Source: Lachnospiraceae bacterium (GTDB lineage Bacteria; Bacillota; Clostridia; Lachnospirales; Lachnospiraceae). Taken from it: a stretch of DNA of 47,572 nt. A program made the position numbers and the translations under genes. Position 1 is the first letter of the stretch; each line of letters begins with the position of its first letter. This document shows, in pieces, positions 17,800-27,022 of the stretch. The stretch lies in contig JAQYAV010000149.1 in the NCBI GenBank assembly GCA_029338675.1, positions 1 to 47,572 of the forward strand, in the 5' to 3' direction. Below the pieces are notes generated by a model. The model was not told where the DNA came from. It was given only the letters and a program-made list of their open reading frames with translations, and made no database searches.

Positions 17800-17847
17800 T
17801 TGCGAAATTCCTCCCCTTGATACACCGTATGGGGAGAGATTTCGCAA
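17800..17847. promoter_or_regulatory. long near-perfect hairpin between ylmH and corA
   Basis: Arms TTGCGAAAT/ATTTCGCAA (800-808, 839-847) continue through one G-T pair and one mismatch into CTCCCC/GGGGAG, with a 14-nt loop. Neither strand has a following T-run, so it is not a classic terminator. It could be a transcript processing site or a control element for corA and the cob genes. Confidence 0.5.
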
Positions 17848-17851
17848 CTAT

Positions 17852-18622
17852 CTATTTGTATTGCTGAAGCTTAATCATTGTTCTTCCTTTTTTAGTTGTT
17901 GCAGTAATTCCTTTAAATATATATTTGCCGTATCCTCTTACAGAGAAGATGTCACCTTCCTTTAGCTTATCGCTATTGTTTTCACAAATCATTCCGTTTT
18001 TACTTATTTTTCCACTTCGAAACAGATTGTGTGCTTCATTTCTTGAAACCTTTGTTACTGCAGCAACAACAGCATCAAATCTAGGAGCTGCAACTATGCA
18101 TTGCACATCAACCAAGGTTGGTTTCAAATCATTTATACACGCTTCATCATCTACATTCATAATTAAACACTTTACATTAGTATGTCTAATTTTAGACAGT
18201 TCATCATGAATATAGTCTGCAATGCTATCAACACAATATATATATGCTCTCTTCTCATCCTTAACAAAAATATCACCTAATATGTTTCTTTCTATTCCCA
18301 GATTCATAATTGCCCCTAAGAAATCTCTATGAGTTAGTTTCTCTGCAAATTTCTCGGCTAAGGGCTCCACCTTTATTACCTTGATTGGCCAAGGTTCCAA
18401 GTAGCCTAGTAAAGCTTCGTTGCCAAAGCGTACCATCCTTCTCTCTAAATTACCCTCATGTTCAAATATTTCATAGCTTGAAAAGCTTATATCACTTTTG
18501 CATTCTTCAAGAATTGACATCTCGCCTAAGGATAAGAAATTAGTGTATGTATAAATATTGTTTTGGTATGACTTGTTGGCCAAATCAATAAGTCTGGCTC
18601 GTAATATTTTATCGTCGTTCAT
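17852..18622 (-). CDS. YlmH-like S4-domain RNA-binding protein
   Basis: 256 residues. An N-terminal helical region (DLANKSYQNNIYTYTNFLSLGE) is followed by a central domain with HRDFLGAIMNLGIERNILGDI, and a C-terminal S4 domain from about 185 (FDAVVAAVTKVSRNEAHNLF, KISKNGMICENNS, GDIFSVRGYGKYIF). YlmH homologues bind 50S-peptidyl-tRNA complexes in ribosome rescue and quality control in Firmicutes. GAGGATG precedes ATG 18622. In many Firmicutes ylmH sits with division genes; here it stands alone. Confidence 0.88.
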   Translation of the reverse strand: MNDDKILRARLIDLANKSYQNNIYTYTNFLSLGEMSILEECKSDISFSSYEIFEHEGNLERRMVRFGNEALLGYLEPWPIKVIKVEPLAEKFAEKLTHRDFLGAIMNLGIERNILGDIFVKDEKRAYIYCVDSIADYIHDELSKIRHTNVKCLIMNVDDEACINDLKPTLVDVQCIVAAPRFDAVVAAVTKVSRNEAHNLFRSGKISKNGMICENNSDKLKEGDIFSVRGYGKYIFKGITATTKKGRTMIKLQQYK

Positions 18623-18711
18623 AACATCCTCTATTGCAAATAATCTTTCTATTTATATTAACATTTTTGCATTATCAAAAGCAATTACAGAGTTAATTTT
18701 TTACATAAAAA

Positions 18712-18746
18712 ATACTCTCTTTACGTTCTTCATATAAAGAGAGTAT
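18712..18746 (-). terminator. terminator of the choice-of-anchor-A protein gene
   Basis: A perfect 12-bp stem, ATACTCTCTTTA/TAAAGAGAGTAT, with an 11-nt loop, followed on the minus strand by TTTTTT. It lies 19 bases after the stop. Confidence 0.92.
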
Positions 18747-18765
18747 CTATTATTCACATTAAAAC

Positions 18766-20406
18766 CTATTTAGTTGCTTGTCTTTTTTTATCAACACATA
18801 CGATAATTCCTGCACCAGCCAATAACATAAATACAATTGGAAGAGTTCCATTAAAATCATCCCCAGTCATTACAACTGTATCTGTAGGAGGATTCTTCTT
18901 CTCATCGGTACTTCCACCTGTTGCAGTTTTATTTGTTGTGCTAGTCTTGTCTGAATCAGCAGTTGTCTTATTGCTATCTGAAGTTTTATTTTCATCCTTC
19001 TGCTCATCAGTTGATGTAGTCTTCTGTGCCAAACTACTATCTTCTGTTGTTGCTGTTGTTGTTTTGTTGTTTGAACTACTATTCTCTGTTGTGGCTGTTG
19101 TTTTGTTGTTCGAACTACTATCCTCTGTTGTTTTGTTGTTCGAACTACTATCCTCTGTTGTGGCTGCAGTTGTTGCTGCAGTTGTGGCTGCAGTTGTTGC
19201 CTCTGTTGTGGCTGCAGTTGTTGCCTCTGTTGTGGTCTCTGTTGTGGCTGCTGTTGTGGCTGCAGTTGTTGCCTCTGTTGTGGCTGCAGTTGTTGTAGTA
19301 GGTTCTACCGGGCCTGTTGAATTAGTACCTAATTTACTATAAGGATAAAAATGTCCCTCTGCTGAAGAAGTAACTGACTTTGCAATAACCCCTCCTTCAA
19401 AGTTGCCACCTTTAATTGTAACAGCAGCCTTTGGAGCAACAACATGACCAGGAACGACCTCTGTTGTTACGGATGTTGCATCTGGTATATTCCAAATCAA
19501 CTTCATTCCACCACAATACAATTGTCCGCCTTCTTTTATATTTTCTATCTTTTTTAAACCATGCCCATCATCTGTAATATTTGCTTTGATAGAATCTCCT
19601 CCACCAAAAGGTACTAATTCTATAGGATCTCCAGATGAATTAGAAGCAAATAAAATAACCTTTTTATCATCTCCAAGTGCTAAATATCCATAGTCCCCAC
19701 CAATCTTAACACTGTCACCTAAAATATTAATTATTTTCTCAGACTTTACAAAATCATCTAAAGATTGGTCTCCATTATTGCCCATAAATACTATTGCATC
19801 ACACGCATTATATGCATCTTTATCAATTGCAATATTATCTACTACACCAGTAAAATCCAAAACAGCAACTTCGCAAATATTACTATCAATAGTGTATTTT
19901 TTCAAATCAGCTATTTTAATTGTTTTATCTGCCGCGTTCTTCATATTAGAGCTTTCCTCTTCAATGCTATTGTACGCATCATTAATATCTATATAATTAT
20001 CACTTTGAATTCGGCCAGTGCTTTCAACAACGCTACTTTCCTTAGAGCCATAATATAATTTCATGTCATTATATGTTCCATATCCATATTCTTCTTTAAA
20101 GTATATACCATTATTATAGTTACCAACAGCCTTGATATTACCTGCATAAGAATCAACAATGGCACCATCTCCATATGCACCAATATCAATATCTCCACCT
20201 GCTATAAATGCCCCTACTGTGTGGTTGTTTACCGTAAGATCATCTTTTACAAAATACTGATATTTGCTCAAAACATAAGATATTCCGTAATCACTCCCAT
20301 ATGATGGTGCTGCTGGTGCTGCAAAGCTTGTTGATAACATCATTCCAACAGCAAGACACGAAGCAGCAATACCTGTTGTTAGCTTTCTAAATAGTTTTTT
20401 CTTCAT
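18766..20406 (-). CDS. exported choice-of-anchor-A surface protein with Thr-rich stalk
   Basis: 546 residues. A signal peptide (KKKLFRKLTTG then a hydrophobic stretch ending STSFA-A) precedes a choice-of-anchor-A type domain (VGAFIAGGDIDIGAYGDGA, VVAPKAAVTIKGGNFEGGVIAKS) over about 35-365. A low-complexity Thr/Ala/Ser stalk of ATTEATTAATT and TTEDSSSNNK repeats covers about 370-500. The end is a sorting-like segment: VVMTGDD, hydrophobic helix LPIVFMLLAGAGIIVCV, then KKRQ. VMTGD resembles the xxTGD sortase motifs of clostridia rather than LPXTG, so covalent wall attachment is likely but unproven. The ligand is unknown. The stalk repeats are prone to length change. Confidence 0.8.
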   Translation of the reverse strand: MKKKLFRKLTTGIAASCLAVGMMLSTSFAAPAAPSYGSDYGISYVLSKYQYFVKDDLTVNNHTVGAFIAGGDIDIGAYGDGAIVDSYAGNIKAVGNYNNGIYFKEEYGYGTYNDMKLYYGSKESSVVESTGRIQSDNYIDINDAYNSIEEESSNMKNAADKTIKIADLKKYTIDSNICEVAVLDFTGVVDNIAIDKDAYNACDAIVFMGNNGDQSLDDFVKSEKIINILGDSVKIGGDYGYLALGDDKKVILFASNSSGDPIELVPFGGGDSIKANITDDGHGLKKIENIKEGGQLYCGGMKLIWNIPDATSVTTEVVPGHVVAPKAAVTIKGGNFEGGVIAKSVTSSAEGHFYPYSKLGTNSTGPVEPTTTTAATTEATTAATTAATTETTTEATTAATTEATTAATTAATTAATTEDSSSNNKTTEDSSSNNKTTATTENSSSNNKTTTATTEDSSLAQKTTSTDEQKDENKTSDSNKTTADSDKTSTTNKTATGGSTDEKKNPPTDTVVMTGDDFNGTLPIVFMLLAGAGIIVCVDKKRQATK

Positions 20407-20499
20407 TGTTAAAACCTCTCTTTAAATAGTTTTAATATCTCATAGTTTTTCTCTTTCAATATGTGTAACTATTACATAATTCAGCTACACTTTATACGT

Positions 20500-20531
20500 A
20501 TTGTATTACAAGCATATTGATTAATCAATAT
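20500..20531 (-). promoter_or_regulatory. promoter with 18-bp palindromic operator upstream of the surface protein
   Basis: The minus strand has -35 TTGATT (20523-20528), a 17-bp spacer and -10 TACAAT (20500-20505). A perfect 18-bp palindrome, ATATTGATTAATCAATAT (20514-20531), overlaps the -35 and spacer. The start site would be about 90 bases before the ATG. The remaining 20407-20692 sequence is AT-rich and shows no gene. Confidence 0.55.
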
Positions 20532-20692
20532 TAACGCCTAAAAATTTGAAATTCGTTAATTTTATACAATGAATTATTCTATTAACTCATTAATCCAAAG
20601 CAATTCTCGGTTTACTTTTCAATTATTCTCATAATTTTAAACAAAACTATGTCAAAATCAAGTCAAAGAAAAAATGGTTTTATATTGAAAAA

Positions 20693-20723
20693 AGGTGGTT
20701 TATCTAAAACATATAAACCACCT
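20693..20723 (-). terminator. terminator of the large Ig-repeat protein gene
   Basis: An 11-bp perfect stem, AGGTGGTTTAT/ATAAACCACCT, with a 9-nt loop, followed on the minus strand by TTTTTTC. It lies 37 bases after the stop codon. Confidence 0.93.
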
Positions 20724-20760
20724 GATTGTTCTAAATTATTTTGTTATTGATATATGTAAT

Positions 20761-23700
20761 TTACACTCTTGTCTTTTTGGTTTTAACAACAATAAGTGTA
20801 ATTACTCCAGCAAGTAACACAAGCATAATAATAATTGCTGGTAAATTATATCCAGACTCATCCTTTTGTTCCTCTAGGACTATTTCATCAGCATTTCCTA
20901 TTGCAAATTTGTATGTATCTGTTGCAATATTTCCAGCATTATCTCTTGCATTCATTGTAAGTTCGTATGTTCCTTCGTCATTTACCTGAAGACTTGCAAC
21001 ATTATTCTTAACTTCAATTTCTTTACCGTTAATAGCAACAGACTGTAATATATCGTCATCATATTGAACAGAAACCTTAATATCAAACTTGCCTTCTTTT
21101 ACCTGATTCTTCTCAACACCTTCTACTACAAATACAGGTGGCTTAGTATCATATACAAAGGCTACTGTTTTCTCTGAAGTATGATTAAGCTCATCCTTTG
21201 CCTTGATAGTAAGCTTATATGAGCCATCCTCAAGTTCATTATTTCCGTCATACTCACTACCGTTAAGATATTTATTTACTTCGCATACAGTCAAGTCTTT
21301 TACAAGCTTTTCTTCGTCAAAGCTCAAATCAACACTGTTTACTGAGCTGCCATCCTTTATTGGAATATCCAAAATCTCTGGATTAGTCTTATCAATAGTG
21401 AAATGCACTCTGTTCGTTGTTGTATTTCCAACCATATCAGTTGAAGAGATCTCAATATCATATATACCATCTTCTTCAAACTGTTTGTTTATTACTGTTG
21501 GATTTCCCATTACATTGTAGCCGCCAAAATCAATATTATGTGACATGCCATCAATGTCAACACGCTTACCAACTACCCTAACCTTCTTGTTAAGATAAAA
21601 TTCATCAGATATTTCAGAGTAGATTGTAACATTTTCAGTTGTCTTATCATAATTATTTACACCTGTAAGTTTAATCATTGGTGCCTTCGTATCAATAATA
21701 AAGTTTCTGCTTAATGTAGCTCTATGTCCAACTCTATCTGAGGCTTCCATCTCAATTCTATATATTCCTGTTTCAGCAAATGTTTCATTAGTAAGTGTAA
21801 TAACGCCTGTTGGTTTAATATCAATAGTCTTAAGCAAAGTCTCTCGAACACCGTCACCTGCTTTTTTGTATATTACAGCCTTTCCATTTGCATCAGAATA
21901 AAATGATTCTTTAACACTTAATACAACATTAACTGCTGTAGAAGCTTTTCCATCTTCTCCTATACCACCGATATTAATCTCTGGGAACGTTTTATCTATT
22001 CTAAACTCGACTGTTCTTGTTTCACTTTTATTTCCAGCTTGATCGATACAGTAGAAATCTACAACATAATCGGCTTCCTCTGAAAAACCAAAAGATAGAT
22101 TTCTGCTCTTCATATAAACTGGAGCGCTAAAGCTTGTATTAGCCAAACGTCTGTCCACTCTATAATAGAAATCATTTTCATCTATATTAGAGTCCTCCAC
22201 ACTTGTATTTACAACAACATCCGAAGTAAAATAAAGCTTTCCACTTCCTTCCGAATAGGAATAATTATTTCCAATTTGAGTACTAATCATTGGAGCAACT
22301 GTATCCTTAACAAAGCTTATAGTTTTTGTGGCAGATTTATTTCCAGCATTATCCACTGCATATACTGCAACATCATGTTTTCCTTCTCCTGTAGAAGTGT
22401 AGTTTCCCACAAGCTTATTAATTGTATCATCATATTGCCATGAAATAGATACATTTCTTCCATTATCTGTTACAACTAACCCAGAAGCTTCAACATTATT
22501 GTCATCACATGTAAATTGTAAGCCAACATTTGAACTATAATATTTGTCTCTTATTGAACCATCAAAGTTTGTCGTAGGATTTTTTCCACCCATATCGCCA
22601 GATACAATCTTAGCAGTTACATTTGGTAAGGTTTTGTCAATAATAAATTCTGCTTTGTTTGAAGTAGCACTGCTTTCGTTTCCTGCCAAGTCAAATGCAT
22701 GAACTTCAACTGTATACTTTCCATCAATTAATGCTTTTTCCTGTGCGAAATTAGGAATATTAAATATTTTTTCAATGTCCTTTTCAAGAGTACTAACACC
22801 ATCTAAGTCAAAGCTTAATACTTCTCCATCTGGATATGTCACGTCAACTGCAATCCTTGAAAGAGATATATTATCTCCAACAAGTGTTTGCATTTTGGGA
22901 ATATCTGTATACGTATTCTTATCTGTTTTTTCAGCTATATCTACAAATGATACGTATGGCTTAGTTGCATCAACCTTAACTACATATGTCTTTTGTTCCA
23001 TATGATTATAAGCTTTGTCAGTTGCATTAAACACAAGCACTGTTCCGCCTATATTCTGAGATTCAGACACTTTGTTGATTTTGCCTTTATATACTTCCTT
23101 AAGTCCTTCAGCATACTGGTTGTTTTCTCCATATCCGCTGTCAATGTCAGCAAACATTTCATAACCAACATAACTAAGTTCACTTTCTACCTTTGACATA
23201 TCCTCTGCATCGAAGAAACCAGCATTTATTACATAATTAAATTCAGCACTTCTATACCATTTATCACTATCAAATGTCTCTTTTGAATTACCATTAACAA
23301 TAATATTTACACTTTCCATCTGAGGCTTTGACATATCATATAATAATGTACCTAAAGGAATCTTCTTTACTATAGGATTGCCACTTGCATCGTAGTTATC
23401 CTCAACAATCTCCACATAGGAATTCTTCATAAGAATGTTCTTGCCCATATCAGTAGGAATATTAAGTGTAATTCCATTTACATTGAATAAACCAGTTGAA
23501 GCATCAAATTTGCATTTTTCTGCGTCGTCAACCACCTCGTATTGTGGTCCATAACTAATTAATGTTCCATCTTCCTTCTCAATAACAATTCTAACACTTT
23601 TAATCTTATGACTTGAAACTGCCTTGACTAAAACCGAATGTTTTCTATTTGTATTTGCTGGAATGCTTGAAACTGCTTTTCCTTCATCATCTAAAATGCT

Positions 23701-25767
23701 ACTACCCGATATATCCATTGAATCTAAGACAAATGTATAAGGTACATTTATTGTCTTCTTTGTTCCAACCTTATTGGTTAATGTAATCTTTAAGCTTCTA
23801 TTTGTATGAGACACATCATATCCTGCTTCATTGTAGTAAAATGTATCAGTAAATGAGTCAGGTGCAGCAATTGTTGATGTTTTTTTGTCTTCTTCACACG
23901 AAGCACATAAATCCTCAAAATCCACAGAAGTAATATCGTTTTTCTTGTCAATAACAGTATATCTATATTCATAATACTTGTATGGATTAATCACAAAGTT
24001 TGCCGAAATAAAATTGCCATTGGAAGAATCGTAATCATATGAACCAAGGGTTTTCCATTCATCTTCAGAGCCTCTTGCTCTATACTCTACTAAAAGACTA
24101 TCACATGCCGGCGCAGTGTTATCAATATAAATGTTATCCCACTTAATTGAACCATTATTTCCTACCTTATCAGATACAGTAACAACAATTGCGTAATTAC
24201 CCTTAAAGGCTGTATTTTCTGCTATCTCTGAAAATTTAAATGAAATAGCGGCATTTGTTTCATCACCTTGCAAATGATATGTTACTGGAGTTACTGCTGT
24301 ATCTCCATCTTTAAAGAAGTTCACAACAACTGATGTGAAATCAACACCCGACATAGCATCTGTAATACCACTTACTTTTAAAACAAAATCCCCAACTTGT
24401 TTAACATTATTTGGATCATATTCAGCTTCATCTATTGTAATTTTTTCAATAGAAGGGGCATCATTATCATTTAACACATTAAACTGTTTTTCTTCAGTAC
24501 CATAATTCATTTTATCCAAAACTTTAATTTTAATTGAAGTGTTTGCACCTTCTCCCAAAACACAGTAAGCTTCAGCTGCCGAAGTCATCACATCATTAAT
24601 ATAAATTTCTTTAACACCACTTCCGGCTCCATCATCAGCAGATACCTTAAGTACAAGCTTGTTAGTACTATCTGTAAGCTTATGTTTAAATGAAATAACT
24701 CCTGCAATTTCATTATTAGATGCATGATATAAGCTTTCACCTACCTTACTATATCCACCACTTTCATCAGGAGTTCCTTCAAAAATATCAACGGTATAAG
24801 TTGGTGCATTCTCATCCTTATTCACACGTAAAGGTTCTGAACATAATACTTCTTTATCATTTGCGGAAAACACTCCAATAAATCCAATATACTTTCCGTC
24901 TTGTAAACTTGCTAAGCTATTATTGTCACCCCATTGTGATTCTGGCTTATTACTATCAGAATCACCATTATAAGGTCTTATGGCATATTTTATTGTTGGA
25001 AGCTTACCCTCAGGCAAGTTGCAGCTAAGCGTTGCTGCAGCTACATACCCATCATCTGACACATCACTACTACTTGAGTCTAACCATTTTGCTCCTTCTA
25101 TAGCTGTTGCAAGAGAACTTCCGTCGTAGGAATAAATTGCCTGAAGAGAATACTTTGATTTATTATCTTCGTCAAACTCCACATCAACAAGATTTAACTT
25201 TTCTTTTAATAATTCCTTTACGCCCTCATTCTCCAAATCAAACTTAGGTCGCGCATAAAGGGCGATATTAGTTGTTAAATTATCTGTTGTTATTTCAATT
25301 TTGTCGCCATTTCCATATACATCTGTAGGCTGCAGTTCTTCCATATCTGAATATGAAATATAGTCTTCTGGTTTTGATGTACACTTAATTATCCTATATT
25401 CTATTTTGCTAGTTGTAAGTTCACTATCAAAAAGCTTTCTTTCTGCATCCTCATCAACAGCAACTGTTAGTTCTAAATTTGCATCTCCATGCCCAAACAA
25501 TTTAATAGATGTATTCTTAGCTTCAAAATATACTGTGTTAGTATCAGCAACTACTGTTGCCGACTCATCAACTGCACCATCTATGTTGTACCGGAAAATT
25601 GTTTTTTCTTCTGGTGCAACTTCTCCACTTCCACCACCATCTTCTTCAGCATGAATCATTGTTAAATCTGATGTACTTCCTGTAAGAGTTGTAATAACCA
25701 TTGCGGCACTAAGGCATATTGTAACAGCTCTTGATTTTATTTTCTTCAAAAATCTGTTCTTCCTCAT
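20761..25767 (-). CDS. giant exported Ig-like-repeat surface protein
   Basis: 1,668 residues from ATG 25767 (MRKNRFLKKIK), preceded by GGAGG; an ATG four codons earlier has no site. A signal peptide ends near MIHAEE. The body is a tandem series of bacterial Ig-like modules of roughly 90-110 residues. Each module ends in a variant of DKTxPxI (VDATKPYVSF, IDKTLPNVTA, KDTVAPMIST, IDKTFPEINI, IDTKAPMIKL, IDKTNPEILD, YDTKPPVFVV) and each contains a D(x)AGN-type turn. The C-terminus is a single helix (AIIIMLVLLAGVITLIVV) followed by KTKKTRV, with no LPXTG motif, so membrane anchoring is likely. It probably forms a long stalk for adhesion or display. The ligand is unknown. Confidence 0.82.
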   Translation of the reverse strand: MRKNRFLKKIKSRAVTICLSAAMVITTLTGSTSDLTMIHAEEDGGGSGEVAPEEKTIFRYNIDGAVDESATVVADTNTVYFEAKNTSIKLFGHGDANLELTVAVDEDAERKLFDSELTTSKIEYRIIKCTSKPEDYISYSDMEELQPTDVYGNGDKIEITTDNLTTNIALYARPKFDLENEGVKELLKEKLNLVDVEFDEDNKSKYSLQAIYSYDGSSLATAIEGAKWLDSSSSDVSDDGYVAAATLSCNLPEGKLPTIKYAIRPYNGDSDSNKPESQWGDNNSLASLQDGKYIGFIGVFSANDKEVLCSEPLRVNKDENAPTYTVDIFEGTPDESGGYSKVGESLYHASNNEIAGVISFKHKLTDSTNKLVLKVSADDGAGSGVKEIYINDVMTSAAEAYCVLGEGANTSIKIKVLDKMNYGTEEKQFNVLNDNDAPSIEKITIDEAEYDPNNVKQVGDFVLKVSGITDAMSGVDFTSVVVNFFKDGDTAVTPVTYHLQGDETNAAISFKFSEIAENTAFKGNYAIVVTVSDKVGNNGSIKWDNIYIDNTAPACDSLLVEYRARGSEDEWKTLGSYDYDSSNGNFISANFVINPYKYYEYRYTVIDKKNDITSVDFEDLCASCEEDKKTSTIAAPDSFTDTFYYNEAGYDVSHTNRSLKITLTNKVGTKKTINVPYTFVLDSMDISGSSILDDEGKAVSSIPANTNRKHSVLVKAVSSHKIKSVRIVIEKEDGTLISYGPQYEVVDDAEKCKFDASTGLFNVNGITLNIPTDMGKNILMKNSYVEIVEDNYDASGNPIVKKIPLGTLLYDMSKPQMESVNIIVNGNSKETFDSDKWYRSAEFNYVINAGFFDAEDMSKVESELSYVGYEMFADIDSGYGENNQYAEGLKEVYKGKINKVSESQNIGGTVLVFNATDKAYNHMEQKTYVVKVDATKPYVSFVDIAEKTDKNTYTDIPKMQTLVGDNISLSRIAVDVTYPDGEVLSFDLDGVSTLEKDIEKIFNIPNFAQEKALIDGKYTVEVHAFDLAGNESSATSNKAEFIIDKTLPNVTAKIVSGDMGGKNPTTNFDGSIRDKYYSSNVGLQFTCDDNNVEASGLVVTDNGRNVSISWQYDDTINKLVGNYTSTGEGKHDVAVYAVDNAGNKSATKTISFVKDTVAPMISTQIGNNYSYSEGSGKLYFTSDVVVNTSVEDSNIDENDFYYRVDRRLANTSFSAPVYMKSRNLSFGFSEEADYVVDFYCIDQAGNKSETRTVEFRIDKTFPEINIGGIGEDGKASTAVNVVLSVKESFYSDANGKAVIYKKAGDGVRETLLKTIDIKPTGVITLTNETFAETGIYRIEMEASDRVGHRATLSRNFIIDTKAPMIKLTGVNNYDKTTENVTIYSEISDEFYLNKKVRVVGKRVDIDGMSHNIDFGGYNVMGNPTVINKQFEEDGIYDIEISSTDMVGNTTTNRVHFTIDKTNPEILDIPIKDGSSVNSVDLSFDEEKLVKDLTVCEVNKYLNGSEYDGNNELEDGSYKLTIKAKDELNHTSEKTVAFVYDTKPPVFVVEGVEKNQVKEGKFDIKVSVQYDDDILQSVAINGKEIEVKNNVASLQVNDEGTYELTMNARDNAGNIATDTYKFAIGNADEIVLEEQKDESGYNLPAIIIMLVLLAGVITLIVVKTKKTRV

Positions 25768-26061
25768 ATTTTCCTCCAAGTATAATCTACGTTACGTACA
25801 TAAAATCTCTTTATTGTAAAATCAAAACTCATAAATGACAAATATATAATTATCCAATTATACAGAATAATTATTGCACAATATATTGTATATTTCAAGA
25901 AAAAATAAACTATTTACACACAAGACTATAGACATATTCATTTTACATATTTATAATGAAGCAAATACAATATAAAAATATTTCAACAATGTTGATAGTA
26001 GCTGATTATTTCAAAATCATACTTCATTACATATGATATATATTATACAAGGAGAACTAAT
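25768..26061. other. divergent intergenic region, surface protein / nadA
   Basis: 294 bases, strongly AT-rich, with GGAGG for the minus gene at its left end and AAGGAG for nadA at its right end. TATAAT-like hexamers occur on both strands but none has a convincing -35 at proper spacing. No NAD or NiaR-type operator or riboswitch was recognised. Confidence 0.4.
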
Positions 26062-26976
26062 ATGAATATTAAAGAAATGCAAGAGGAAATAATAAGACTA
26101 AAGAAGGAAAAGGACGTATGTATATTGGCACACTGCTACCAAAGTGCAGACATTATTGAAGTTGCTGATTTTACTGGTGACTCATATAAGCTTTCTGTAG
26201 ATGCCTCTAAGGTTTCTAACAAGAACGTCCTTATGTGTGGTGTTCGTTTTATGGCGGAGACTGCAAAGATTCTTTCACCTGACAAAAAGGTTTTCTTAGC
26301 AAATCCAGAAGCTGGCTGCCCTATGGCTGAGCAAATGGATGTTGAAATGATTCAAGCCGTAAAGGATGCTAATCCTGATTATACAGTTGTGGCTTACATT
26401 AATACTACTGCTGCACTTAAAACAATCTGTGACGTTTGTGTCACTTCTGCTTCAGCAGTTAAAATTGTTAATTCAATTGAAAATGACAATATTCTTTTTA
26501 TTCCTGATTGCAATCTTGGTGATTATGTTGCAAAGCAACTTCCTAACAAGAACCTTAAGCTTCTTCAGGGTGGTTGTCCTATCCATGCAAGAGTAACTGC
26601 AAAGGATGTACAACGTGCCAAAAAGCTTCATCCAAATGCTTTAGTATTAGTTCATCCAGAATGTACTCCAGATGTTGTAGCTTTAGCTGATTATGTTGGC
26701 TCTACAACAGGAATTATGAAATTCGCCAAAGAATCCTCTAACAAAGAATTCATCATTGGTACTGAAATCAGTATAACTGATCATTTAGGCTTTGAATGTC
26801 CTAACAAATTATTCTACTCTCTTTCTAAAGACTTGATTTGTTCAAACATGAAAGCCACTAACTTAACTGATGTATATCACGCATTACTTGGCACTGCTGG
26901 TGAGGAAATAATTCTTGACGACGACACAATCACTAAGGCCAAAGCTTGTATAGACAAAATGATTGAATTAGGTTAA
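26062..26976 (+). CDS. nadA: quinolinate synthase
   Basis: 304 residues. It condenses iminoaspartate with dihydroxyacetone phosphate to make quinolinate for NAD. Three Cys in the expected places can hold the 4Fe-4S cluster: C86 (NPEAGCPMAEQ), C201 (VHPECTPD) and C260 (LICSNMK). Substrate motifs HCYQ, TGDSYKLS and EISITDHL are present. AAGGAG lies 8 bases before ATG. nadB and nadC, the usual partners, are not in this window. Confidence 0.96.
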   Translation: MNIKEMQEEIIRLKKEKDVCILAHCYQSADIIEVADFTGDSYKLSVDASKVSNKNVLMCGVRFMAETAKILSPDKKVFLANPEAGCPMAEQMDVEMIQAVKDANPDYTVVAYINTTAALKTICDVCVTSASAVKIVNSIENDNILFIPDCNLGDYVAKQLPNKNLKLLQGGCPIHARVTAKDVQRAKKLHPNALVLVHPECTPDVVALADYVGSTTGIMKFAKESSNKEFIIGTEISITDHLGFECPNKLFYSLSKDLICSNMKATNLTDVYHALLGTAGEEIILDDDTITKAKACIDKMIELG

Positions 26977-27022
26977 TTAGATTTACATATTAGCATTTAT
27001 TTGAAAGGAACTTATATCTATA

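Noticed and set aside
16794-17851. Cobalamin riboswitch ahead of the cob operon
   Set aside because: Only 29 bases separate corA and cobT, and the corA leader is about 90 bases with a plain hairpin; no B12-box-like sequence was seen.
18938-19342. Long plus-strand frames through the Thr-rich repeat
   Set aside because: They are shadows of the repetitive minus-strand gene and consist of Val/Leu-rich low-complexity sequence without a ribosome site.
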